A DNA stretch of 64,000 bases, taken from the NCBI RefSeq assembly GCF_042433515.1, contig NZ_JBHLVH010000018.1, positions 19,306 through 83,305 of the forward strand, given 5' to 3'. Shown one piece after another: positions 35,939 to 44,826 of this stretch. The first letter of the stretch is position 1. Each line of letters starts with the position of its first letter. The position numbers were made by a program, and so were the translations under genes. The notes under the pieces were generated by a model. That model had not been told where the DNA came from. It made no database searches and was given only the letters and a program-made list of their open reading frames with translations. This DNA is from Kytococcus schroeteri. GTDB lineage: Bacteria; Actinomycetota; Actinomycetes; Actinomycetales; Dermatophilaceae.

Positions 35939-37804
35939 TCAGGTGCGCGTCATGAACTCCTCGGGCCGCAACGCGCGCTCCACGATGCGCACGTCACCCA
36001 GCCGGGCGCGCGTCACCGCATCGAGCACGCCGTCCCAGGTGTACGCACCCACCAGCCACCGGCGCCCCAGCGTGGCCAGGCCCCGGTTGCGGGTGAGCGG
36101 GTTGCGCACCACGGGGCAGCCCTCCACGTACATCGTGGTGTGACGGCCGTCGTTCACCACCGCCACGTGCCACCAGCGGTCCGTGTGCAGCTCGTGGCCC
36201 CAGTTCGTCAGGCCCGTGTCCTGCGAGGTGGGGTAGGCCACCCACTGCAGCTGCCGCTCCCCCGAGAGGCTCAGCGTCACCACCGGCTCCTCCGCGTCGC
36301 CGCCGTGCTTGCCGGCCTCGGCAGCCGTGCCCTCGCGGCTCAGCAGGGCGGTCCAGGCGTCGCGGCCGGTCCACTCGGCGGGGAGGCGGAAGAACACCTC
36401 CACCGTGTACCCGCGCTCGAAAGTGGCGTCGTTGAGCGGCGCCTCGGCCACCGTGTGCAGGTGGTCGCCCACCGCCTTCTCGGCTCCCCCCATCGCGATG
36501 CTGGTGCGTCCCGGCTGCTCCGGGTGGTGGTCGGCCACCACCCACAGCGGGGCGCCGGCGGACACCACCTCGAGGTGGTTGCCGTGGCCGGAGAGGTCGC
36601 GCACCCGCTGGCCGGGGCGCAGCACGTCCCCGTCGCGCCCCTCCCACCGCCAGTACGCCACGGTGCCGGGCACCAACGCCTCGCGGACGGGCTGGCCGGG
36701 CAGCTCCGGGGCGGGCGCGAAATCCGCGAAGCGCGCGTCGAAGTCGATCTCCACCGTGAAGCGGTCCAGATCGCCGGTGACCACCAGCTCCTCGGCCATG
36801 AGCTCGTTGCGCCGCCCGGGATCCCGCTCGGTCACCCACGGCGCCAGGGTCTCCACGTCGATGACGCCGCGCGCCAGGTCGAAGCGGTAGAGCCGCACCA
36901 TGGCCGCTCCGCCGTAGTAGCGCTGCTGGTAGTTGGCCAGGTGCAGGTGCACCTCGTGGCCGGCGTCGTTGACCATCGTGGTGCGACCGGACGGCCAGAA
37001 GTGACCGTTGAGCGTGAGGAACACGTGGTCGTGGCGGCGCACCAGGCGGTCCCACAGCTGCTGGCCGTACTCCGACGGGGCGGCCACGCCGTCTCCCGCA
37101 TCGGCCTGCACGAGGTCGTGCGTGGTGAGGACGGTGGGCAGGCGGTGGGTGCGCAGCACGGCATCGGCCCAGGCGAAGCCGGCCTCCGAGAGGCGCCAGT
37201 CCAGGGCCAGCACCATCCAGTCGCGGCCGGCGGCGGTGAAGCGGTGGGCGGTGCTGTAGCCGTCCGGGCTGACGGCCACCACGCCGGGCTCGCGGGTGGA
37301 GCGGCGGAAGGCGCCCAGGTAGGGGGTGGCGCCGCGAGCGTCGGTGGTGTCCCCGCCCACGTCGTGGTTGCCGGCCAGCAGCGAGTACGGGATGCCGCTG
37401 TGGCGCAGTCGCCTCCAGGCGCGGTCGAAGGCGTTCACCTCGTGGGGCAGGCCGTTCTCGGTGAGGTCGCCCAGGTGGGCCAGGAAGGCGATGCCCTGCC
37501 GCTGGCGCTCGCGCTGCAGGTAGCGCAGCGAGGCGGTGAGCGGCTCGGGGTGGATCGAGTCGTCGTCGAACAGGTACTGCGTGTCCGGCATGACGGCCAG
37601 GGTGAACTGCTGGTCGCCCACGGGCTGGGGCCTGGACCGGCGGGCGGCCACGGGCTCGGGGGCCTCTGCGGCGTCGGCGGGCGTGGCCCCGGCGGGGCCA
37701 CCCAGACCCGTCAGGACACCGGTGAGCCCGGCGGTGCCGCTACCCAGGATGACGGCACGGCGGGAAGGGGTGGCGCCATCGGCGCAGGTGTTCTCACGGC
37801 ACAT
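35939..37804 (-). CDS. Tat-exported metallophosphoesterase with LamG-like domain
   Basis: The 621-residue precursor has a twin-arginine signal (SRRAVILGSGTAG, arginines 15-16) followed by an Ala/Gly-rich region. The catalytic domain shows the calcineurin-like motifs AVMPDTQY, HLGDLTENG, LLAGNHDV, TTHDL and NGHFWPSGR. The last 230 residues form a concanavalin/LamG-like domain (VEVFFRLPAEWTG, RWWHVAVVNDGRHTTMYVEG). It is probably a secreted or surface phosphodiesterase acting on an organic phosphate or nucleotide. The ATG at 37804 is the one that begins the Tat signal. Confidence 0.82.
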   Translation of the reverse strand: MCRENTCADGATPSRRAVILGSGTAGLTGVLTGLGGPAGATPADAAEAPEPVAARRSRPQPVGDQQFTLAVMPDTQYLFDDDSIHPEPLTASLRYLQRERQRQGIAFLAHLGDLTENGLPHEVNAFDRAWRRLRHSGIPYSLLAGNHDVGGDTTDARGATPYLGAFRRSTREPGVVAVSPDGYSTAHRFTAAGRDWMVLALDWRLSEAGFAWADAVLRTHRLPTVLTTHDLVQADAGDGVAAPSEYGQQLWDRLVRRHDHVFLTLNGHFWPSGRTTMVNDAGHEVHLHLANYQQRYYGGAAMVRLYRFDLARGVIDVETLAPWVTERDPGRRNELMAEELVVTGDLDRFTVEIDFDARFADFAPAPELPGQPVREALVPGTVAYWRWEGRDGDVLRPGQRVRDLSGHGNHLEVVSAGAPLWVVADHHPEQPGRTSIAMGGAEKAVGDHLHTVAEAPLNDATFERGYTVEVFFRLPAEWTGRDAWTALLSREGTAAEAGKHGGDAEEPVVTLSLSGERQLQWVAYPTSQDTGLTNWGHELHTDRWWHVAVVNDGRHTTMYVEGCPVVRNPLTRNRGLATLGRRWLVGAYTWDGVLDAVTRARLGDVRIVERALRPEEFMTRT

Positions 37805-37919
37805 GCGCCGGACCGTACGCAGGGCGCGTGGCCCCACCGTGTCGTGGTGGTGGCGCTCCGATGGCGTGCCGGTGACCCGCCGCGGAACGCCCGCCGCGGG
37901 CGACGCCCCGCCACGACGG

Positions 37920-38315
37920 TCAGCCCAGCGCGGACTCGAGGTCGGTGTGCGTGAAGTCCTCCCCCACGAACAGCAGCGGCTCGCCCCGTTCGGCCGCCAG
38001 GGCGTAGGTGTAGCAGTCCCCCAGGTTCAGGCGGGCGGCGGACCCGCTGCCCCGCCCGAAGTCACGGTGGGCCTCCCGCGCCAGCCGGGCGTGCTCCACG
38101 GTGAGCGGCACCAACTCGATGCCGAGCACCTCGAACAGCTCGTCCAGTCGCCGTCGCGTCGCGGCCGTCCCGCGGCGGTCCACCACCACGGCGCACTCCA
38201 CGTACGTGGCGGTGGACATGGCCAGCGAGGGCGCCTCGGTCAGGACGCGCAGGATCTCCTCGCTCCCCTCCTCACCCTGCAGCACCGCCACCACCGCCGA
38301 ACTGTCCACGATCAT
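37920..38315 (-). CDS. vapC: VapC-type PIN ribonuclease toxin
   Basis: The 131-residue protein has a PIN fold with the four acidic residues expected for metal binding: MIVDSSAVVAVL at the start, a glutamate in STATYVECAVV, an aspartate in LNLGDCYTYALA and one near FVGEDFTHTDL. VapC toxins cut RNA, often tRNA, and are held by their VapB partner. The start overlaps the vapB stop (ATGA). Confidence 0.9.
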   Translation of the reverse strand: MIVDSSAVVAVLQGEEGSEEILRVLTEAPSLAMSTATYVECAVVVDRRGTAATRRRLDELFEVLGIELVPLTVEHARLAREAHRDFGRGSGSAARLNLGDCYTYALAAERGEPLLFVGEDFTHTDLESALG

Positions 38316-38578
38316 CGGGGAAGCCCCTGCTCGTCGTAGAGGTCGGCGAGGTCGGCGCTGAGCGACTCCCCGTCATCAAGGGAGAGACCGTTGCGGATCT
38401 GCTGCACCAGCACCGTGGCCCGCTCGAAGCGCCCCTCCGCCGCCCCCTCGGTGGCCCCGTGCCGCGCGAGGTACTCCTCGAGGGCGGCCTCCAGCGCGCT
38501 GGTCTGCGTGGTGCCACGCACCTGGGCGGCCTGCCGTGCCAGCTCGTGCACCCGCTCGTTCTTGATGTTGAGCGCCAT
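38312..38578 (-). CDS. vapB: VapB-type antitoxin
   Basis: The 88-residue protein starts MALNIKNERVHELARQAAQV, the usual ribbon-helix-helix-like start of actinobacterial VapB (PSK/DUF2191 type), and ends in an acidic region that should bind VapC. No ribosome site is visible before the ATG; the codon follows a cluster of GGTGTA repeats by 3 bp, so it may be leaderless or have its operator over the start. Confidence 0.87.
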   Translation of the reverse strand: MALNIKNERVHELARQAAQVRGTTQTSALEAALEEYLARHGATEGAAEGRFERATVLVQQIRNGLSLDDGESLSADLADLYDEQGLPR

Positions 38579-38581
38579 GAC

Positions 38582-38608
38582 TACACCGTACACCCGTCGG
38601 GTTACACC
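38582..38608 (-). promoter_or_regulatory. 7-bp-phased TACACC repeats, candidate VapBC operator
   Basis: TACACC occurs at 38582, 38589 and 38603, all on a 7-bp ladder (one rung empty). The block occupies nearly all of the 57-bp space between the vapB and yjbQ-like starts. VapBC complexes usually repress their own promoter. Confidence 0.45.
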
Positions 38609-38635
38609 ATGGAACCCTCTCGCTACGATGACGGC

Positions 38636-39040
38636 ATGGAGACCACCACCCGCGAGTACCGGACCGGCGACCAGGACGTGGTGCTGGACATCACCGGCGA
38701 CTGCGAGGGCTTCGTCGCCGGCCGGGGCGACGGCCTGCTGCAGCTGTTCGTGCCCCACGCCACCGCCGGCATCGCCGTGATGGAGACCGGCGCCGGCAGC
38801 GATGACGACCTGCTCGCCGCCCTGGCCGACCTGCTCCCCGCCGACGACCGCTGGCGCCACGCGCACGGCACCCCCGGGCACGGCCGCTCGCACGTGATGC
38901 CCGCCATCGTGCCGCCGCACGCCACCGTGCCCGTGGTGGGCGGGCGCATGATGCTGGGCACCTGGCAGTCGGTCTGCCTGGTGGACCTCAACGTGGACAA
39001 CCCCGTGCGGACGGTGCGGTTCAGCTTCCTGGCCGACTGA
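38636..39040 (+). CDS. YjbQ/UPF0047 family protein
   Basis: The 134-residue protein is a typical UPF0047 member in size and motifs: LLQLFVPHATAGIAVMET near the middle, HAHGTPGHGRSHVMPAIV and LGTWQSVCLVDLN at the end. The family has a conserved His/Glu pocket; a thiamin-phosphate-synthase-like activity has been reported for some members, but the physiological role is unclear. It is divergent from vapB across a 57-bp repeat-bearing region. Confidence 0.85.
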   Translation: METTTREYRTGDQDVVLDITGDCEGFVAGRGDGLLQLFVPHATAGIAVMETGAGSDDDLLAALADLLPADDRWRHAHGTPGHGRSHVMPAIVPPHATVPVVGGRMMLGTWQSVCLVDLNVDNPVRTVRFSFLAD

Positions 39041-39095
39041 GGCGGGCCGGGCCGGACGACTGGGCCACCCCGCCCCGGCCCACCGCGCCGCCATC

Positions 39096-40148
39096 TCAGG
39101 GGCGGATGACGGTGATCCCACCACCGGGCGCCGCCCCCAGCTCCGCGAGCGCCGCGGGGGCGTCCTCGAGGCCCACCTCACGCCCGACCAACCCCTCCAG
39201 CGCGATGCCGGGACGCCCGCCGGAGCCGGTGACGAGCTCCAGCATCGCGGGGTAGTCGCGCGCCGCCAGGCCGTGCGTGCCGTGGACGGCCAGCTCCCAG
39301 GCGACCACGCGGTCCATCGGCAGCGCGGTCCGGGCGGCCTCGCCGAGCAGCAGCCCCACCTGCACGTGGCGTCCGCGGCGCCGCAGGCCGAGCACCGAGG
39401 CCAGCGCGGCTGCCGGCGAGCCGAAGGCGTCGAGCGAGACGTGCGCTCCCCCATCGGTCAGGTCGTGCACGGCCTCGCCGACCTGCTCGGGTGACAGGCC
39501 GCGGGCGTCCAGCGTGCCCTCGGCGCCCAGGGCACGGGCGCGCTCCAACGCGGTCGGCGCCATGTCGACGGCCACCACGCGGGCCCCCAGCGCACGGGCG
39601 ATCAGCACCGCCGACAACCCCGCGCCACCGGCCCCGTGCACGGCGACCCACTGTCCGGGCCCGACGCCGCCGTGGGTCACCAGCGCGCGGTAGGAGGTGG
39701 CGAAGCGGCAGCCCAGGGCGGCGGCGTGCACGTCATCGAGGGCGTCGGGCAGGGCGACGAGGTTGTGGTCGGCGGCGTGGAGGGCCACCTGCTCGGCCCA
39801 GGACCCCCAGCCGGTGAAGCCGGGCTGCGTCTGCTGCGGGCAGACCTGGCTCTCGCCGGCTGCGCAGGTGGGGCAGGCGCCGCATCCGCACACGAAGGGG
39901 GTGGTCACGCGGTCGCCCACGCTCCAGCGGGTGACGCCCTCGCCGACCTGGCGGATGGTGCCGGCGAGCTCGTGGCCGGGGACGTGCGGCAGGGGCAACG
40001 GGTCGTGCCCCATCCAGGCGTGCCAGTCGGAGCGGCACACGCCGGTCGCGCTGACGTCGAGCACCACGCCGCCGGGCGGGCAGGCCGGCTCGGGCACCTC
40101 CCGGACGGTTGGCAGGGCCCCGACCTCGTCGATCACCACGGCGCGCAT
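39096..40148 (-). CDS. zinc-dependent alcohol dehydrogenase
   Basis: The 350-residue protein is a medium-chain dehydrogenase. Catalytic zinc residues are in GVCRSDWHAW (C38) and VPGHELAG (H59, E60). The structural zinc loop has C89, C92, C95 and C103 (CGACPTCAAGESQVC). The Rossmann fold has GAGGAGLSAVLIARALGARV followed by an Asp that favours NAD over NADP. It would oxidise an alcohol or reduce an aldehyde; the substrate is not evident. ATG at 40148 follows directly on the divergent gap to an acetyltransferase gene. Confidence 0.88.
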   Translation of the reverse strand: MRAVVIDEVGALPTVREVPEPACPPGGVVLDVSATGVCRSDWHAWMGHDPLPLPHVPGHELAGTIRQVGEGVTRWSVGDRVTTPFVCGCGACPTCAAGESQVCPQQTQPGFTGWGSWAEQVALHAADHNLVALPDALDDVHAAALGCRFATSYRALVTHGGVGPGQWVAVHGAGGAGLSAVLIARALGARVVAVDMAPTALERARALGAEGTLDARGLSPEQVGEAVHDLTDGGAHVSLDAFGSPAAALASVLGLRRRGRHVQVGLLLGEAARTALPMDRVVAWELAVHGTHGLAARDYPAMLELVTGSGGRPGIALEGLVGREVGLEDAPAALAELGAAPGGGITVIRP

Positions 40149-40226
40149 GGGGGGCAGGGTAGGTGAGGGGGTGCACGGCGGTGCGCGGACCCGCACCTCG
40201 CCCCCGCCCTGTGGCAGCCTCCCTGC

Positions 40227-40778
40227 ATGGTTGATGACCTGACTGTGCGCCCCATCCGCGCCGAGGAATGGCGCCGGGTGCGCGACCTTCGACTGACCGC
40301 GCTGCAGGACCCGGACGCGGAGATCGCCTTCTACACGCGCTACGCGGAGGCCGCCGCACGCACCGACGAGCAGTGGCGCGAGAACGCGCTGGCGTGGTCG
40401 GGTGACGGCCCCGGGGCGACCGGGCGGCAGTTCGTCGCCACCACCTCCGATGGGGTGTGGGTCGCCTCGCTGGTGTGCCTCGTCCAGCGGGCGGGCGAGC
40501 CGGAGTTCGGGGGCGGCACCATCCCGTCCGACCGCGGCCAGCTGTTGGGCGTGTACGTCGACCCGGCGTACCGCGGGCGGGGGCTGCTCGGCCGGTTCAC
40601 GGAGGCGGCGGCCGAGTGGGCACGCGAGCGGGGGTTGGGGGCGCTGTCGCTGTGGGTGCACGAGGACAACGCCCGGGCCCGAGCTGCCTACGCGCGCCTG
40701 GGATTCCGGCCCACCGGCGTCACGGCCTACGAGGCGATGGGCCCTGAGCTGCAGATGGAGCGGACCCTGGCGGGGTAG
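40227..40778 (+). CDS. GNAT-family acetyltransferase
   Basis: The 183-residue protein begins LTVRPIRAEEWRRVRDLRL and has the acetyl-CoA motif LLGVYVDPAYRGRGLLGRF, then LSLWVHEDNARARAAYARLG and FRPTG near the end, all typical of GNAT N-acetyltransferases. The acceptor is unknown. It is divergent from the alcohol dehydrogenase. Confidence 0.82.
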   Translation: MVDDLTVRPIRAEEWRRVRDLRLTALQDPDAEIAFYTRYAEAAARTDEQWRENALAWSGDGPGATGRQFVATTSDGVWVASLVCLVQRAGEPEFGGGTIPSDRGQLLGVYVDPAYRGRGLLGRFTEAAAEWARERGLGALSLWVHEDNARARAAYARLGFRPTGVTAYEAMGPELQMERTLAG

Positions 40779-40877
40779 GCGCCGGCGCCCCCGCGCCACG
40801 GCTGGGACTGACGCCGGGGCGCCACCGCCTCTGGTACCCATGACGGGAGCGGCTGGCACGGCCGCGTCCGCTTCAGC

Positions 40878-40934
40878 TCACGCCACCCCCATGACGAGGA
40901 TCAGCAGCAGCACCGTCGCGAGCAGCACCCACAT
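40878..40934 (-). CDS. possible 18-residue membrane peptide
   Basis: A tiny frame, MWVLLATVLLLILVMGVA, follows the YjiH-family gene by 29 nt and has a strong ribosome site GGGAGG 5 nt before its ATG. Small hydrophobic subunits of this kind are known partners of some membrane transporters (for example the MetS type), but the assignment here rests only on hydrophobicity, position and ribosome site. Confidence 0.4.
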   Translation of the reverse strand: MWVLLATVLLLILVMGVA

Positions 40935-40963
40935 ACGGACCTCCCTCGGATCGGGCGGCCTCG

Positions 40964-42334
40964 TCAGAACACCACGTGCGCCACCGGCACGGTGAACAGC
41001 AGCGTCAGCACCACGCGCTCGAACCAGATGATCACCAGGTCGCGGATGCGCAGCGGGATCTCCGTGGCGAGGATGCACGGCACCACCGCGGAGAAGAAGA
41101 TGATCTGGCTGACGCACACCACGGCCACGGTGAACCGGGTGACCATCGAGGCGTCGGCCACCAGCGCCGCGGGCAGGAACATCTCGGCGATGCCGAGCGC
41201 GCTCGCCTTGGCGGCCAGCATCGGCTCGGGCAGACCCAGCAGCGCGGTGATCGGGTAGAAGACGTAGGCCAGCCAGTCGAACAGCGGCGTGTACTCGGCC
41301 AGCAGCAACCCGGCCAGGCCCACCGAGAGGATCGACGGCAGGATCGCCATGGCCATGAGCAGGCCGTCGCGCAGGTTCTCCCAGATGCTGCGGCCCAGCG
41401 AGGGCGCGGTGGCGGCCTGCTCGTCGGCGGCGCGCCACGCGGCGGCCAGACGGGAGCCGGTGGGGCGCTCCTCGGGCTCCACCTCCTGCCCCTGGTACCC
41501 GGTGGTGGGGATGGAGCGCAGCGGCCAGATGTGCACGGTGACGGCGGTGACCGCGAAGGTGATGACCAGGGAGCCCCAGAAGTAGGTGGACCAGTGCCCC
41601 ATCAGGTCCAGCGCCTTGGCCACCACCACCATGAACGTGGCCGAGACGGTGGAGAACCCGGTGGCAATGATGGCGGCCTCCTGGGCCGAGTAGCGGCCCT
41701 CCTTGTAGACGCGGTCGGTGATGAGCAGGCCCAGTGAGTAGCTGCCCACGAAGGAGGCCACGGCATCGATGGCGGAGCGGCCCGGGGTACGGAACACGGG
41801 GCGCATGACCGGCTGCATGAGCACGCCGACGAACTCCATGAGCCCGTAGCCCACCAGGAGCGTCAGGAAGACGGCACCCACGGGGATGAGCAGCCCCACG
41901 GAGACCACCACCTTGTCCCACAGGAAGGGGCCCATGCCGGGGTCGGCGAGCCAGGCCGGCATGCGGTCGAACACGATGAGGCAGCCCACCACGGCACCGA
42001 CGACCTTGGCGGCGCTGAAGACGAGGTCGGTGGTGCTGCGCCGCCAGGTGCCCTGCACGAAGGGCCACACGGCACCGGCCACCACCATGGCCAGCAGCAC
42101 CCACGGGACGGCCTGCGGCACCGCGCCCTTGAACCAGGTGACGATGTGGTCCAGGGCGATGGAGTTGGTGCCGTTGACGGTGAACGGCACGAAGAACGCC
42201 GCGATGCCGACGAGGCTGGCCAGCACGCTGCGCACCAGTTGGGCGGGGGTGGCGCGGGGGCCCTGGGCATGGGGGCGGGTGGGGTCCTCCCGGGGGACGG
42301 CGGGGAAGCGGGTCTGGGAACTCATGGGCGCCAT
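40964..42334 (-). CDS. YjiH-family membrane protein (nucleoside-recognition Gate domains)
   Basis: The 456-residue protein has about ten membrane helices and two Gate-like segments (VGYGLMEFVGVLMQPVMRPV and FYPITALLGLPEPMLAAKAS), which mark the YjiH/nucleoside-recognition family. The C-terminal part has RFTVAVVCVSQIIFFSAVVP. Its substrate is unknown; paralogs occur in spore-membrane and transporter contexts. The start is ATG 42334 or 42325; neither has a clear ribosome site. It is divergent from a GntP-like transporter, with which it may work. Confidence 0.75.
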   Translation of the reverse strand: MAPMSSQTRFPAVPREDPTRPHAQGPRATPAQLVRSVLASLVGIAAFFVPFTVNGTNSIALDHIVTWFKGAVPQAVPWVLLAMVVAGAVWPFVQGTWRRSTTDLVFSAAKVVGAVVGCLIVFDRMPAWLADPGMGPFLWDKVVVSVGLLIPVGAVFLTLLVGYGLMEFVGVLMQPVMRPVFRTPGRSAIDAVASFVGSYSLGLLITDRVYKEGRYSAQEAAIIATGFSTVSATFMVVVAKALDLMGHWSTYFWGSLVITFAVTAVTVHIWPLRSIPTTGYQGQEVEPEERPTGSRLAAAWRAADEQAATAPSLGRSIWENLRDGLLMAMAILPSILSVGLAGLLLAEYTPLFDWLAYVFYPITALLGLPEPMLAAKASALGIAEMFLPAALVADASMVTRFTVAVVCVSQIIFFSAVVPCILATEIPLRIRDLVIIWFERVVLTLLFTVPVAHVVF

Positions 42335-42480
42335 GCAACCGACAGGTCGCGCGGGGCGACACCCCCGCGCGCCGATGGTTGAACAATCGTTATCTGGGGG
42401 TGGACGGCCACCCGGCCGCATCGCATCGAGTGACGGGAGTCACAATGCGTGCACGTCCCGTCCCCGATCCCAGGAACGCC

Positions 42481-43905
42481 ATGTCCCTCGGCCTGCTCGA
42501 CATCCTCGTCTCACTCGCCCTGCTCATCACGCTGGCCTACCGCGGCCACTCGGTGCTGGTGGCCGCCCCGGTCGCGGCGCTGGTGGCCACGCTGTTCGCC
42601 GGTGCGCCCCTGCTGGGCACGTACACCCAGGTGTTCATGCCCGCCATGGCCACGTTCCTGGGCTCGTACTTCCCGCTGTTCCTCACCGGTGCGGTGTTCG
42701 GGCACCTCATGAAGACCTCCGGCCTGGCCGGCGACTTCGCCGCCTGGGCCTCGCAGCGGCTGGGCGCGCAGCACGCCGTGCTCATCACGGTGCTCACCAC
42801 GGCCGCCCTCACCTACGGCGGCGTGAGCGCGTGGGTGGTGGTGTTCACCATCTTCCCCATCGCCACCCAGCTGTTCCGCGAGGCGGGCATTCCCCGGCGC
42901 CTGATGCCGGCCGCCGTCGCCCTGGGCGTGGTCACCTTCGCGCTCGGTGCCCTGCCGGGGTCGCCGCAGATCCACAACACCATCCCCACCACCGTGTTCG
43001 GCACCACCACCTTCGCGGCGCCCGTGCTGGGCCTGCTCACCGGCGCCCTGGTGTTCGGCCTGGGCATGGCCTGGCTGCGGTACCGCCAGCGCTCCCTCAT
43101 GGCGGCCGGCGAGTCCTTCGAGGACCTCACGATCCGCGAGCGCGAGGCCGGCGTCACCGTGGCCGGCGGCACCGACCGCCCCGCCGAGCGCGGGCGCGTC
43201 TCCACCGCATCGGGGCTGCTGGGCCTGGTGCCGGTGGCCGTGGTGGTGGCCGTGCAGGCGCTCATGACCTACCTGGTCATCCCCCGCCTGGACACCGCCT
43301 ACCTGGCCGACGAGAAGTACGGCGCGGTCACGCTGGCCTCGGTGGCCGGCATCTGGGCGGTGACGGTGGCGATGGTGGTGGCCATCCTCGTGGTGGTGCT
43401 GCTGCGCCCCGGCGGAATGAAGCACTACCCCAGCGACGTGTCCGAGGGCGCCGGCCAGGCGGTGCTGCCCACGCTCACCACGGCCAGCGAGGTGGGTTTC
43501 GGTGCGGTCATCGCCTCCATGGCGGCGTTCACCGTCATCCGTGACGGCATCTTCGGACTCACGGACAACCCGGTGGTGACGGCGGCGGTCTCCACCGCGG
43601 GCATCTCGGGCGTCACCGGCTCGGCATCGGGCGGCCTGCAGATCACCATGAGCACCTTCGGCGAGCAGCTCGCCGCACAGGGGGCGGCGCAGGGCATCGA
43701 CCCCGAGGTGCTGCACCGCGTGGCGGCCCTGGCGAGCACCAGCTTCGACTCGATGCCGCACAACGGCGCCATCATCACGATGCTGCTGGTGACCGGGCTG
43801 ACCCACCGCGAGGCGTACAAGGACATCTTCGCCGTCACCGTGGTGGGGCCCCTCATCGGCACCGCGGTGGCCGTGGTGATGGGTCTCACGGTGGGCGCCT
43901 TCTGA
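42481..43905 (+). CDS. GntP/CitMHS-like organic acid transporter
   Basis: The 474-residue protein has about 12 hydrophobic segments. Features such as FLTGAVFGHLMKTSG, LTYGGVSAWVVVFTIFPIA, GALPGSPQIHNTIPT and STSFDSMPHNGAIITMLLV resemble the GntP (gluconate:H+ symporter) superfamily. It likely imports a hydroxy- or keto-acid. The ATG at 42481 has AGGA 6 nt upstream; an ATG 12 codons earlier is less well placed. An AT-rich island at 42375-42396 in the divergent space should carry promoter elements. Confidence 0.78.
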   Translation: MSLGLLDILVSLALLITLAYRGHSVLVAAPVAALVATLFAGAPLLGTYTQVFMPAMATFLGSYFPLFLTGAVFGHLMKTSGLAGDFAAWASQRLGAQHAVLITVLTTAALTYGGVSAWVVVFTIFPIATQLFREAGIPRRLMPAAVALGVVTFALGALPGSPQIHNTIPTTVFGTTTFAAPVLGLLTGALVFGLGMAWLRYRQRSLMAAGESFEDLTIREREAGVTVAGGTDRPAERGRVSTASGLLGLVPVAVVVAVQALMTYLVIPRLDTAYLADEKYGAVTLASVAGIWAVTVAMVVAILVVVLLRPGGMKHYPSDVSEGAGQAVLPTLTTASEVGFGAVIASMAAFTVIRDGIFGLTDNPVVTAAVSTAGISGVTGSASGGLQITMSTFGEQLAAQGAAQGIDPEVLHRVAALASTSFDSMPHNGAIITMLLVTGLTHREAYKDIFAVTVVGPLIGTAVAVVMGLTVGAF

Positions 43906-43921
43906 GGCACTGGACCGCAGC

Positions 43922-43962
43922 ACGGCGCGGCGGCGCGGCCCAGGGCCGTGCCGCCGCGCCGT
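43922..43962 (+). terminator. hairpin after the GntP-like gene
   Basis: Thirteen-bp arms ACGGCGCGGCGGC (43922-43934) and GCCGCCGCGCCGT (43950-43962) are perfectly complementary. They lie 16 nt after the transporter stop. Confidence 0.7.
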
Positions 43963-44049
43963 ATTCATGGGGTGAGGACAGCGAAATAACAGTGACACGC
44001 GTGCACACTCATCGGACACCCCCACGACGGCGCGCCCTGGAGGTCTGCC

Positions 44050-44748
44050 TTGAACACCGCACTCCGCGACCTCGTTCGTCAGACCCACACCGAACGCCAG
44101 GACGACTGGGCCACGGCGCTGTCCACCGTCGACTCCGCCCTGCGCACCCACTGCCGCGTCACCCTCCAGCCGGGTGAGCCGGCGCGCGCGATCGTGGGCG
44201 AGGTGCGCCAGCGTTCCGAGGAGGACACCCTGCGGGCGCTGGAGCAGTGCGCCGCCCAGGGCCACCCGCTGCCGACCACCGTGGAGGAGGTCGAGCACGC
44301 GGTGCCCGACCTCACCTCGGCCACCGTGGTGTGCACCTCCACCCGCGCCCAGACCCTGCTGGTGCGGTGCATCGCCGACGAGGTGGCGCAGGCGCCCGGC
44401 ATCCGCCTGGTGGAGGTGGTGGACCACAGCGGGCTCGACCTGCCCCTGGAGGGCGTGGACGTGCAGCGCGGCGAGGAGGGCGGCTGCTGGGGCGTGGCCT
44501 GCCTGCTCGTGGTGGACGTGGAGGGCGCCCGCCCAGCACTGGTGGAGCTGTGCGTGGTGACCCGGCTGCAGCAGGCCTGGGCCGAGCTCACCGAGCAGCA
44601 CCTCTACGGGCGCGAGGGCGAGCTGGAGGCCGGACCGCTGCGCGCTGCGGTGGTGCGCAGCATGGCGGTGATGCTGCACGAGGTGGACCGCCTGGCCGAC
44701 CACCTGGCCGAGGAGACCGAGGCCGCCCGGGAGGGCAGCGCGGGCTGA
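44050..44748 (+). CDS. divergent RelA/SpoT-domain-like protein
   Basis: The 232-residue protein starts at a TTG with GGAGG 6 nt upstream; there is no nearby ATG. Its fold-level motifs resemble small alarmone synthetases: DLTSATVVCTSTRAQ (87-101) at the place of the DLxGxRVVC strand, and VELCVVTRLQQAWAELTEQH (165-184) at the place of ExQxRTxxQHAWAE. The Gly and Arg of the first motif and the Gln and Arg of the second are missing, so (p)ppGpp synthesis is doubtful. It may be a catalytically dead regulator, or use another substrate. The family call is inference from pattern. Confidence 0.55.
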   Translation: MNTALRDLVRQTHTERQDDWATALSTVDSALRTHCRVTLQPGEPARAIVGEVRQRSEEDTLRALEQCAAQGHPLPTTVEEVEHAVPDLTSATVVCTSTRAQTLLVRCIADEVAQAPGIRLVEVVDHSGLDLPLEGVDVQRGEEGGCWGVACLLVVDVEGARPALVELCVVTRLQQAWAELTEQHLYGREGELEAGPLRAAVVRSMAVMLHEVDRLADHLAEETEAAREGSAG

Positions 44749-44826
44749 GGGGCGGGGAACCGAGGGCGGGCGCCGCTCAGCGGCGGGCTGGCTCAGCGGC
44801 AGGATGCCGCGCGGCGCGTGTGGGCG

